A stretch of 64,000 nt of DNA. Source: Annona cherimola. Taxonomy: Eukaryota; Streptophyta; Magnoliopsida; Magnoliales; Annonaceae. The translations under genes were made by a program, and so were the position numbers. Below are positions 1 to 11,540 of the stretch, in pieces (the stretch's first letter is position 1; each line of letters starts with the position of its first letter). The notes under the pieces are model-generated. The model saw nothing but the letters and a program-made list of their open reading frames with translations, did not search any database and was not told the origin of the DNA. The stretch lies in assembly GCA_030490835.1 (NCBI GenBank), contig CM059975.1, positions 54,303,174 to 54,367,173 of the forward strand. Reading direction: 5' to 3'.

Positions 1-460
1 GGTATCGGAAAACTCAAGAGGTTGCGAACCTAAGCAGGTGAAGAAAAGGTACATGACGATAACCATGTGAGCTATAAGAAATGGGCTAGCATGGTTTGAA
101 GTGTTAAGGTATGTTGATGTATATGAACTTACTTACAATTATAAATTCTATGTGATTCAATGATTGAATGTATGTATGTGTGGAATGTAAATGTCATTGT
201 AGATAAGTATGAAGAGATGCTATGAATGAGATGATGAAATATATTACAAGTGTATTGCCGCTTGTATGATGCATGATGTTGATTGTAAAGATATGAATGA
301 GTGATACAGAATGTCAAGAAAATGATGATGAAGAAAAAAAAATTTTGGACGAGATCTAATTAAGAACCCGCCGTGTGATCAGGGCAACAATCCTGATTTA
401 CATTTACCAATCGATAAGGTCATGAGGTAAGGAAATGACATCTCGGTTTGGGGCACCACA
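1..460 (+). mobile_element. 3' end of a family-G LTR
   Basis: Plus-sense LTR end, cut by the window start. It ends GGGGCACCACA and is preceded by GGGCAACAATCCTGATT, the terminal block shared by all family-G copies here. The part before about 350 is AT-rich LTR sequence. Confidence 0.7.
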
Positions 461-663
461 TTTTTCATCTCATCTTCTATTTTCCGGTCTGTTTACCAAT
501 CCTCGCTTGGATATCAAACTCTATGATACCAAGTCTTTTCTTCCAATGCTTTTTATCGGTCCATGCTCGAATACTGAGCTCTATGGTACAATGTCTATTC
601 TTTCTTCAACCTTTATTTCTCCTTTTCACGCCTATTTCCCAATCTTGCTCTGATACCAACTTC
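461..663 (-). mobile_element. short internal-region remnant with primer binding site
   Basis: DNA between two family-G LTR ends that point at each other. Read on the minus strand it directly follows the LTR ending at 664. Only about 200 bp of internal region remain and no gag or pol is visible. Confidence 0.6.
647..658 (-). promoter_or_regulatory. primer binding site, initiator tRNA-Met
   Basis: TGGTATCAGAGC on the minus strand, 5 nt beyond the LTR terminus CCACA at 664. This 12-mer is the standard plant LTR-retrotransposon site complementary to the 3' end of initiator tRNA-Met. It fixes which end of the family-G unit is the LTR 3' end and so proves the unit is an LTR read on the minus strand. 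Confidence 0.85.
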
Positions 664-1233
664 TGTGGCGCCACAAACCGAGACATCACTTTCTTACCTC
701 AAGACCTTATTGATTGGTAAATGTGAATCAGGATTGTTGCCCTGATCACGCAGCGGGTTCTTAATTTGAAACTCATCCAAATTTTTTTCTAATTCATTCC
801 TTTTATCTATCATCATTCATTTCATTTCACACTATATCTTTCATCATACAAGCACCATTACACCTGTAATAAAATTTCATAATTCTTTCATAGCATTCAT
901 CATGCTTTTCTACAATAATATTCACATTTCATGCATACATCCATACAAGTATTGGATCACATAGAACTTATAATTCTACATAAGTTCACATATACATCAA
1001 CATACCTTAGATCTTTAACCAGGTAATCACATTCCATTCTTTATAGCCCACATGGCTACCATCACGTACCTTTCCTTTATAGCTTAAATTTGCATCCTCT
1101 TGAGTTTTTTGGTACCTATCTAAGATTTGGAAAAACAAAACGTAAGTGACAACTCAGTAAGTAAGTATTTTATCATTAGGGCAAGTCTTCCTTGAAAACC
1201 TTTTTCATAAACATCTTGAACACCTTTTTCCTG

Positions 1234-1773
1234 AGGACATTTATATGTCCCAAAACATTAGAATGAAATCTTTTATTCATGAGGACAATTCTATATCCTT
1301 GAATATTTTCATAAAACATTCATTCTTAAAATCACTTACAAGCCACGTCCGAGCTTGTTAAAGAAAAACATACATGTTTTATCCTTTATAATTAATTTCT
1401 TTTTATATTGAGTGAACATTTCCAATGTTCCAAGACCTTTACATAAAATCATCTTTTGTCAGTGGATGTCTCACGTCCAAAAAAAAATTCTCATAATTCC
1501 TTTGGCAAAAAAGGACATTCTCATATCTTAAAACATCATTCACATAAGCCTTTCTCGGCAAAGGACATTTTTATATCAAAAAATATTTTTCATCATAAAA
1601 TCCTTTAGCCAAGAGACATTTAATTTCTCAAAATATTTTTCACATAGCTTCCTTTGGCAATGGACATTCTTATGTCCTAAAATACCTTTCATTAAAACAC
1701 TTTGGTATTGGACATTCTCATGTCCATAAACACTTTTCATTTAGGCTCTTTAATAATGGACATTCTTATGTCC
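1234..1773. repeat. array of GGACAT/ATGTCC palindromes, copy 1
   Basis: About ten short palindromes, mostly 45-65 bp apart, for example GGACATTCTCATGTCC and GAACATTTCCAATGTTC. Homologous to the array at 13679-14211. Confidence 0.8.
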
Positions 1774-2128
1774 AAAAACAAATTTGACATAAATCTTTTT
1801 CATAATCTCCGTCTTGGGGCTTGTTTATAACAAAAAAGGCATATAACATACATAAACCATTTCCATAAATGCATTTGCATAAAAATATTTTCTTTCATTC
1901 TTGTTATTTACACTTTTGTGTAAAACACCTTATTTTTAGGTTAATCATTTCATAAAAATCCTTTTAGGATAACTTTTCTTAAAAAAGCTTTCATGTTCCA
2001 ATCTTTGAGCTTTTCAAAAGAAAAACATAAGCAAATGCATTTCTCTCCATCCAGTAGTGGCACTTAACAAGTGATCATGCTACCTTTTGAAAGAAAATCT
2101 TTAACAGCACGCTAGCCAGGTAGCTGTT

Positions 2129-5100
2129 TGTGGCGCCCCGAACCGAGGTGTCCACATAATCCTTACTCCAAGATCTTGTCAATTGGTAAGTGTGAATCAG
2201 GATTGTTGCCCTGATCACGCGACGGGTACTTAATTGGATCCCGTCCAACTTTTTTCTTTCTTTGTTCTTTTCTTTCATCACATAAACATATACTCATCAT
2301 CATTCATAATGAACTTATCCATAACATCATAAATCAACAACTTCTCATATTATTCATAACTTCATAATTTTATACAATCTATACCCTTTTTCATCATATC
2401 CCATTAGGGAATCTGTTTATACAAAAATCTATTAACCTTTGTAGATTCTTTTTTTCCTTTAGCAATACGTGTCCTTCATCTCTTGGCTTTCCCTACACCT
2501 GTCTTAGGTTGGGAAAATAAAACATGAGTTGAAACTCAATAAGCAAGCATTTTTTATTTTAAATGCATTCCTCTCCATTTGTTAGAAAATACTTACCAAG
2601 TGATCAACTACCAACGGAATAAAAACCTTTTCGTAAACCATTTTTTTGAAACCTTTCATAAACCATTCATAAATGCATTTCTCTCTATTCGATAGGAGAC
2701 ATTTAGCAAGTGATCAATTATCAATGAAATAGAAACTTTTTCATAAACATTGGATGTGCAAATGCTTCCTTTCCACTCCTGACATAAACCTTCGTGTGCG
2801 GGTACGCTAGCTCAGAGAACATCTTACATAGTATGGTCCAATACGCCGACTGTCTCCGACTTGGCCTCATCAAGGGGAACCTCTCTTCCTCTTGACACCT
2901 ACATGGTTCCTACATGCATGACTTTTGATTTTTCCGGCATTATATACCTCTTACACCAGGTGACTTGTCATTCTCATGTAGAGAATTATTTGCACCATCC
3001 CTTAAAAATATCATTTCAAATTCATGCTTTCCTTTTCAATTCATGTATGAAAATACAATGCATTCATTCACACATAACATTCCTTTGTCTCCACCTCTGG
3101 GGAGGACGTCGTCGGCACACAGCCCATATGATTTGGCAATAGTGAAGGGGGACCCTCTGATCCACTTTCTACCTCCACCAAAGCTTCTTCCTTGTACCCC
3201 CACCTCTTGGGAGGACGCCGCCGGCACACAGCCCTTGCGACTTGGCAATGTTGAAGAGGGATCCCCGATCCTACTTCCTCCACCAAAGCCTCTTCATTAT
3301 GCATCATACATGTGCACATGTCCATGAACATCACATGATATCAATATGCCGGCATGACTTTTAATAAAAACTCATAAACATTCTTTATTTCAAAATATTA
3401 TAGGAATGGCCACCCTTAAACTCATTTCATAAATACTTGAGAATAAAACATATTTTCAAAATTGTGTTTGCTTACCTTTATTTTGCTTTAGTCCGTATCC
3501 TTTACCTTCCTTTTTCTTTTCCTATATAATTGAAAAGGATATTTTATACATACTTTATCATGACCAGGATTTCTACCCATGCATATGTCATGATCTACCT
3601 TAGACCTAAAAAGTTATTAGGTCTTCCTTCCTTTTTCATATGGGTATTAACCTCAATATCTCTAATCATTTTTCTTCATAACTTAGTTCTCCATTTCATA
3701 ATATACTCACGTCATTCCTCATATCTTCAATCAAATGCCATATACCTTGAGTAACCATTCACTTGGGTTACTATTCACGTGAGTTACTATTCATAGGTTA
3801 CTATTCATAAATACTATTCATGAGGTCCACATATTAATCATAAATTAAATTATGATTAATAAAAAATCAAAGTTCTTGCTAAACCTTTTCATCATTAATT
3901 ATTAACTCAAGGTTAATAATTCATTTAAGCATATTTTCCATTCATTTCCATCAATTTCCTTCCAGTGTGTTGGCGCCGGGGCGTCGACACCTGCTCATGC
4001 CAATTTCGTATTTTCATCTTCTAAAATTCATGTTCTTCATGCCATTATCCTTCCAACATCTCATTTAACATAGATATACATCATTCATGCGTAGTTTGAA
4101 TCATTCCAAAATCTAAGCATACCTATGCTCTATCTTCGTTCCAAAATTATCATGTTTTGGCATAATTCTATTTTGGCATGGTAACTATACTTAATTAATC
4201 ACTTAGGCATTAGCTAATCATGTTATACCCTAAATAACATCATGCACAAATTTGAGGAGAATGCTCTCCTTTCCTCCTCCCTTTCTCTCTCTTCCCTTCC
4301 TTTCTCTCCTCCTCTCTAGCTTCAAAAACATGGGGAATGAATTTCTCAAGCTAAGAATGCTTGGGATGGGTGTGAAATTCGTTCAACACACCCTCCCCTT
4401 TATATAGTGCTCCAAATTTCATGAAATTGCATTCTACCCCTTGAAAATTGGGCTAAATTATAAATATCTTTACTTAGGTCATTTCCACCTTATTTCCAAG
4501 AAATTTCTCATTATCCTAGGTGGCAAATTGCTGGCCACAAGTTTCCATAGCTGATCCATCCATTAACTGCTTGATTTTCATCAAAAGACGTGATTAATCT
4601 CAACTGTTGATTATCCTTGATTGAGCTCATCTCAACCATTGAATTTTCAGCACAAATCCCCATGCTAGCTCACGTTTTCCCATGGTGGACTTTGGAGAAT
4701 TTTTGCATTTTTTATTTCATTAAAATATCATATCTTAAGCTACTTTTTCAAAAAGTAAAAAGTAGAATTAATGACTTATTTTGGAAAAGTTAAGCCTCAC
4801 ATACTTGCTCCCCAAGAAACATATTTCCCATGATATTTGGCTTAATCTAATCCATCCATCGTACTCGGCATAATATTTTAGCCATTCATACAAAATTTCA
4901 CCTTAATCCGACTTCCGGATTGCAAGATATGAATTTTTCTATGTTTTCTCCTCAAAAATCTATTAAAATCCGAAAATTATTATTTTAATCCAAAAAGCAA
5001 TTTTGGTCCTTTAGTGGGAAGCTTCCTTTTTCTTCTTTTATGATTAAGTTAATCCAAAGTGATTGACTTAACATATTTCTTAATCCCATATTTACTATTC

Positions 5101-5250
5101 ACGTGCACTATTCATCCGAATTTCATAATTAATTATTTTAACATCTATTCCCACATATTTTCATACTCATAAATATATATTTTATTAATATATTACCTAG
5201 GGTTTACAACCCTAGGGTTTCATACATGTGTCTAAGATCAGGGTTTCACA
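2129..5250 (-). mobile_element. nested family-G-related solo LTR, 3122 bp
   Basis: Begins TGTGGCGCCCCG and ends GGGTTTCACA. It interrupts copy 1 exactly between CTAGCCAGG..CTGTT and ..ATCCTG, which are contiguous in the copy at 14553-14580. Flanks CTGTT (2124-2128) and CAGTT (5251-5255) look like a 5-bp duplication with one later change. It has its own tandem repeat at 3091-3308. Confidence 0.8.
3091..3308. repeat. 109-bp tandem duplication in the nested LTR
   Basis: Two copies of a GC-rich block (CCACCTCT, GGAGGACG, CGGCACACAGCCC, CTCCACCAAAGC) at 109-bp offset. The block resembles the GC-rich block at 5277-5310 and 14591-14625 in the larger LTRs. Confidence 0.75.
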
Positions 5251-5403
5251 CAGTTCCTTTATCCTGTTCTCATCTCAGGGAGGGCGCCGCTAGCACTCCT
5301 GTCATCCCTTAGCGACTTGGCCTTATGTAGAGTAGGCCCCGGTCATCCCAACCGTGCTCTACAACTGGCCTATTCCTTGTACTGGCGCACCATACATCAT
5401 CTT

Positions 5404-5590
5404 GACAGACCGTAGTCCGTTTGGTTTAAAGTATTACAGACCGCGGCCTGTATCCTTTAAAAACGGGATCACGGACCTCAGTCTGCATCCATAAATTAAA
5501 AATATCACAGATCGAAGTCTGTGTCTTTAAAAAAATCATTTTCAAAAACACATCACAGACTGCAGTCCGTGTGAACCTGTAAAGCGAGCG
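5404..5590. repeat. array of CAGACC/GTCCG palindromes, copy 1
   Basis: Five units about 35-55 bp apart, including CAGACTGCAGTCCGTG and CAGATCGAAGTCTGTG. Each is a small imperfect palindrome. Homologous to 14715-14890. Confidence 0.75.
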
Positions 5591-6284
5591 CACCCACTTT
5601 AAACAAGTTGTCATTTGAAATCTAATTTTAGGATGACCTTCCTTAAATTCTTTTTAAAACCATTTTGAGTAAAATATTTTGATAACATTTGAAATTTTTT
5701 AGAAACAATACATCTTAAAAACTCTTGTAATAAAAGAATTTCAATACTTTTGGATTTTCAAAAATAAACCATATATTTCTCTAGCGTTTTCTTGGTTTCC
5801 ATTTTATGACCTTTTCCTTATAAAAGTTACGCAATTATACAATCACCTTCTCCATAACCTAAAAATTAAATTATTGTTCACATATCTATTATACTATTTT
5901 TACATAAAGAGAAATTGCACAGTCTTTTGTATGTCATTTAGCAACCTAAAATTAAACCATTTTATGAAATTACCTATTAGGTTGGTCATCCTTAAATCTC
6001 ATTCAACAACATTCGTACAAACATTTTTGAAGACATTTTTATCGTACATTTCCTTATCTAAAGGAAATTAAAACTTTTCGAATATCATTTCAAGACGTAT
6101 GGACTCTGTCCAAATCATCGTTTATATTTAATTATAAATACATCAATTACCATTTTCTTTTTCTTTCACAAACATAATTATTTATCATAAAACATCATAA
6201 AAGAATTCAAAACTTATTTACATTTGTTGCTTTGTGAAAAAGGACATTTTTCTTATAGAATACTTTTGAAACAACATCATAAAG

Positions 6285-6560
6285 AACTTGCTTACTTAAA
6301 AGCAAATTCTTAAAACCATTGACATAAAACATAAAATCCTGTAAAATTAACATCATGGAGAACCTGCTTACTCTTAAGCAAATTTCTCAATCCTATTAAC
6401 ATAAAGCATTGCCAATCCATGGCAACACTCATGATAAATTCTGTATCTTAAAAACATTACTTACTTCCCATGAAGCAAACCTTAAAGCTCTTCTTTAGAG
6501 CCATCATTTTTCAAAACTTATGGCTTTGCATTAAAGTCATCATTTTCAAAGCTTGTGCTT
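6285..6560. repeat. series of TTGCTT/AAGCAA-type hairpins, copy 1
   Basis: Successive short inverted repeats: CTTGCTTACTCTTAAGCAA, TTGCCAATCCATGGCAA, a degenerate TTACTTCCCATGAAGCAA, and AAAGCTCTTCTTTAGAGC. Homologous to 15625-15915. Confidence 0.65.
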
Positions 6561-9073
6561 GCCCATTCATCAAAACATAATCATAAAAGCATTTACATAA
6601 TCATTATTTCAACCTATAGAGAAAAATCCACAATTTAAAAAGTTCGCTTGCTTACCTGATATCGGCATAATCCTTTTCTTCCATTCTTTTCCTTGCCCTT
6701 GCCTAGATAAATGAAAATAATATTTCGTTTATTTGCATCATTCTTAAATACTTATATTCCTTAGGTTTTCCAACCTACATAAGTTCATCTAGCTTATCCC
6801 ACTTGTCTTTCAAGTTGGGTATTCATATATATCGACATAGCCTATACATATCAAATCATCCATTCATTTTTAATACCCTTATGTAGGGTAAACTTACATG
6901 CATATAACAATCATTTATTAAATCATTATTTTGAAGTTCATTACCTCCATTTATCATTTTTAACATATTTTCCATTTTTCATACAACGGTGCTCATTTTA
7001 AGCACTTAGTTGCTAACTTAGACATTATATAATAATCTCAAAATTTGAGATTATCATTATTTACGTAAACAGTACCCTAATCCGTATTTTTCATCATGTT
7101 GTTATGCATTTTTGCATTTTAAAAACTTACATAATCCATATATCGTTTATTCATACTTATCTCTTCATGTACGTCCATTTCTCAACACACACATCATGTG
7201 TTTCTTAAAATTTTTCAACACGAAAATTTGTCTCTAATTTCAACATGATTAAAACCCTTAATTAACACATAATTTAGGGTTTAATTTTGAATTTATAATT
7301 CATTCATCATAAGGTTCAAAAACAGCAACGTTAGAACCTATTTTTCATCATTTCAAAGCATGTTTTAACACTTAATTCACAACAGATTTTTAAATTCCTA
7401 AATTTCAGCAATCAATCATGCTTTTCTTAATCCAAATTTAGGGTATTAACACATATTTAAAATCCAAATATTGGTTGCTTCTAAAACAGCAACTTCCATA
7501 TCCATTTTGGGTACCCTCTGGACCCCTCTTTGAACATCCCTTTGCTTATCTTCAAAAAATCATATTTAGTGTAATCTTGTTTACCTCTAATAGGTTAAAC
7601 CCTCATAATCACTTGTTTATATCCCATTATAAGTTAAATTCCATCACAAAACCTGAAATTTAACATTTATCTTGATTTCTTCCCTAAGTTATCCATAATG
7701 CTAAATTCAGGCACACTAAATTTCTTCCCTGAGTTGTCCATAACTATATGAATTAACCAAAATAAATATTTTCAGCATGAAATATTTATTATTTCCATTT
7801 ATTTTGGTATTTTTACTCTGCTGGGTAGCTGCATCCCTTTTTAGACATCCTAAATCACGTAAATTATATGGTATATTTGTACTTATCAAAACCTAATTTT
7901 TATTTTTATTGTGTAATCATAAATATGTCTTATATATCCTGTGAAATTTTCAGCCCAAAATTCCTTGTATCAAAATTATTAAAAATCATTTGGTGCAACT
8001 GATCCTGCCACCCGTTCAATCCTGTCCAGATTGATTTTCCTGGATTTCTAATTTGTAACGTGATTATCCTTTTAAGCTGAAAATTAGATATTTCTTTAAT
8101 CTCCCTATCATGAGCCTTCTCATAAATTTCTATGATAAAAATCATTCATTAACTATTTCTTCCATATTTTCCTTTCCGGGTCCCGATTTACTACACATGA
8201 GTGTAGATTAGATGATATGGGCTGATTAATCCCCAAATTAAACTTTATAAACCAAAGTATTTAACTAAGCATATTTAATCTTTGAAACATGTTCTTTAAG
8301 AGGTCTTTTATAACTCAAAACTATGATTCCAAATCAAGAAGAAAACTTGGAAATTGGAAGGCTTAAACTCAACGGGTACTTACCGAGCTTGCTACCAAGT
8401 TTTGCCTTCCTCTTTTTCTTCTCCTTTTCTTCCTCTTTTTCTCTCCTCCTTTCTGGGTTTAGACGTACACAGCAGCTGGTCCTTGGAGGATTTTTCTCCC
8501 CTCTCCTCTTTCCACTCTTTCCTCTCTTCTTTCTCCCTCTCTCACTTGCATGTTATCTTCTCTTGGAAAGTTGCTGGAATTTTCTTGCAACTCATCCCCT
8601 TATTTGCCCTCCTTTAATGCCCACTTTAATGCCTCTTTATCCCCTTAAACACATGGCATTATTTGGTCCAAGATAATTCCATCATTTATCTCTTCATAAT
8701 TTCCCAAAATCATGCGTTAATTGGAGGATATTGTTGTCCACTTGCAACGTCCCACATGGTAGCCCTTTAGTTTGGAATTTTATGCCTTACATACACCTCA
8801 AGCTACCATACATTAAATACCCTAACTCATAGCCCATTTGCATGTAATTTTTGGATTTTTAAAAATCTAAAAAATCATATTTTTGGAGCTTGGAAAGTCC
8901 CCTTGCAACTTCCTTTAAGCCCCTCGGGTCATACGGACGCACTTTGGGCTCCGGTGATTAAATTTTTAATCATCATTCTTAATTAAAACCCTAATTGCAA
9001 AATATCATTAATCATAAAATTATCCATAAATTATTCAAGGCATACATGTATCATAATTACATGCCTAATGCAG

Positions 9074-10788
9074 ATGAAGCATTAAGGAATCAAGAAAAGG
9101 AACAGCTACAACAACAAGGAGGAGCCGAAACAAAGCAAAAGAATTCCACGGAGGAAAGGGTAAGTGAAGGTAATAATTCCTATAAACCTCTTACAGATTT
9201 AAAATTCAAAAATGATCATCTAATTGAGCAAGTTATTAGTAATATTTATGGAGTAAAATTAGAAGGTCAAGACATAATATTTGTAGAGAATTTGCTTTTG
9301 TGTCTAAAGTTGAACAAAACTCTATTGATCAAGCTCTTAATGATGAAAATTGGATCGCTACAATGCAAGAAGAGCTAAATTAATTTGAAAGAAATAAAGT
9401 ATAGCATCTAGTTCTTAGACCCAAAGATTGCACGATTATTAGTACAAATGGATTTTTAGGAATAAATTAGACAAAAGTTGACTTGTAGTAAGGAACAAAC
9501 CCAGATTAGTAGCCAAAAGATATTCCTAAGAAGAGAAATTTGATTTTGAAGAATCCTATACTCCTATAGCTAGATTAGAGGTCATAAGTATTCTACTAGC
9601 TTTTGCTTCTCACACGGATTTTAAATTATTTCAAATGAATGTGAAAAGCGCATTTTTGAATGGTTATTTAAATGAGGAAGTATATGTTGAACAACCTCCT
9701 GAATTTGAAGAGAAAGATCAATCAAAATTTATTTTCAAATTAACAAAAGCTTTATATGGACTTAAACAAGCTCCAAGAGCTTGGTATGAAAAGTTAAGTA
9801 AGTTTTTGATTGATCATGGCTTTCAAAGATGAAAAGTCGATACAACGCTATTTATCAAATATAATGATAGAAATATTTTAATTGTGCAAATTTATGTAGA
9901 TGATATAATATTCGGTGATACTAATGAAACTCTGTACCAAGAATTTTCTGATATTATGCAGAGTAAATTTGAAATGAGCATGATGAGAGACTTAAATTCT
10001 TCCTTGCACTGCAAATTAAGCAACTGGCCGAAGGAATCTTTGTAAACCAGTACAAATATGTCAAGAAGATATTGAAGAAGTTCGAAATAGAAAATAGAAA
10101 AAGAGCAAACACGCCAATGAGTTCCACCATCAAGATAGATAAGAATGAAAAAGGTAAATCTATTGAACAAAAATTATATAGAAGCATGATAGGATCTTTG
10201 TTATATTTGACTGCTTCTAAACCAGATATTTTGTTTAGTGTTTGCATATGTTCAAGATTCCAATCATGTCCAAAAGAATCACACCTAATAGTTGTAAAAA
10301 GAATTTTCAGATATTTAATCAAAACTACTAATCTAGGATTATAGTATGCAAATGGGTCAACGTTTGATCTAATCGGCTACTCGGATACGGATTTTGCCAG
10401 TTACAAAGTCGATAGAAAAAATACTAGTGGAACATGTCAGTTTCTTGGAAACATGTTGGTTTCATGGTTTTCAAGAAAACAAACTAGTGTTGCTCTATCC
10501 ACTACAAAAGCTGAATACATTGCCACCGGGAGCTGTTGTGCCCAACAACTTTGGATGAAACAATAATTTAATGATTATGAAATTGATCATAAGGATATTC
10601 CAATTAGATGTGACAATATCAGTGCTATTTGTTTGACAAAAAATCCTGTGTTGCATTCTAGAGCCAAATATATAGATGTAAGACATCATTTTATTAGGGA
10701 ACATGTTAAAAATCATAATATTTGTTTAGAGTATGTTAAAACTGATGACCAAATTGCAAATATTTTCACCAAACCATTATCAAAGTAA
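9074..10788 (+). pseudogene. Ty1/copia (SIRE/Maximus-like) pol fragment: RT and RNase H
   Basis: Remnant of a copia polyprotein. It lacks gag, protease and most of integrase. Visible in order: the pre-RT region, RT with VKSAFLNGYLNEEVYVEQPP near 9641, KALYGLKQAPRAWYEKL near 9746, the catalytic YVDDIIFG near 9893, then RNase H landmarks (GSLLYLTASKPDI near 10194, STTKAEYIA near 10499, HFIREHVKN near 10687, IFTKPLSK before 10788). Several stop codons (for example after 9829) and frameshifts break it, so it is inactive. Reading order and neighbours (extra 3' ORF, polypurine tract, LTR) fit SIRE-type elements. Confidence 0.9.
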
Positions 10789-10889
10789 CCATTTTACAAA
10801 ATTAGAAATGATATGGGTATAATTGACATTGATTAGAAACCTGATATGTTAAATCTAGATAGGAGGAGCAAATTAGAGAGGATATAGAA

Positions 10890-11000
10890 TCCCAAGTTGA
10901 TAGAGCCAAGTCGACTCCGACCAGCCCAAGTCGACTTCACCGAAGCTGACTCCACAGGGGCAAAGTCGACTTCGGTTAGGGTTAAGTCGACTCCAGCGTG
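10890..11000. repeat. GTCGAC cluster downstream of pol
   Basis: Four AAGTCGACT-type palindromes in about 100 bp between pol and the extra ORF. They resemble units in the copia LTRs, so the motif occurs in both internal and LTR parts. Confidence 0.6.
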
Positions 11001-11500
11001 TTGATTGGACTGTCTTGCACCGACAGCTTCTTCTTCTCTTCTCTCCTCTTTTCTCTTCTTCCTCATTCCCGCAGCAGCTTCCTCTTTCTCTTCAAGTTTC
11101 CTCTCTCTCAGTCCTCTCTCAATCTCGACCCAGCTCATTTTCTCACTCTCGATTTCTCTCTCTCAATCCGTCTCTCTATCTCCAGTTCTTCCTCTCTGCC
11201 TCTCGAGACCTCTCTCTCAGTCCTCTCTCAATCTCGACCCAGCTCATTTTCTCACTCTCGATTTCTCTCTCTCAATCCGTCTCTCTATCTCCAGTTCTTC
11301 CTCTCTGCCTCTCGAGACCTCTCTCTCTCACACAGTTCTCTCTCTCTCTGATTCTCCCTCTCTCTCCCTTGAGCCTTCTCTCCCTCTTAAGCCAGTTCTC
11401 TCTATCTCACTCCACTTCTATCTCTCTCTATCTAGCTCACTCTCTCTCACTATCCAGCTATTCATCTCTCAATCCTTTACTTCCATTGTAGTCTTCTTTG
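11000..11500. repeat. pyrimidine-rich tract with a 109-bp tandem duplication
   Basis: Long C/T-rich stretch. Two essentially identical 109-bp copies lie from about 11100 to 11320 (landmark GTCCTCTCTCAATCTCGACC at 11111 and 11220). Open frames here are low-complexity Ser/Leu artefacts. Confidence 0.85.
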
Positions 11501-11540
11501 AATCATCCATCACATATCCAAACTTAATCATCCCACATAA

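Larger units (their letters stand above)
664..9073 (-). mobile_element. family-G LTR copy 1, split by a nested LTR
   Basis: Collinear with the complete LTR at 13118-18943, from the GGCGCCACA terminus at 664 to near 9073. It stops about 35 bp short of the expected TGTGATACCC end, where truncated copia pol begins. The segment 2129-5250 is a later insertion, leaving about 5.3 kb of LTR. It carries the same palindrome arrays (1234-1773, 5404-5590, 6285-6560). No coding sequence is recognisable. Confidence 0.8.

Noticed and set aside
1234..1773. Regular palindromic repeats resembling a CRISPR array
   Set aside because: Units diverge, spacers are homologous rather than unique, there are no cas genes, and the context is a plant LTR.
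8323..8676. 117-residue Leu/Phe/Pro-rich frame
   Set aside because: Lies in family-G LTR copy 1 and arises from a CT-rich tract; the homologous tract in the other LTR copy has no equivalent frame.
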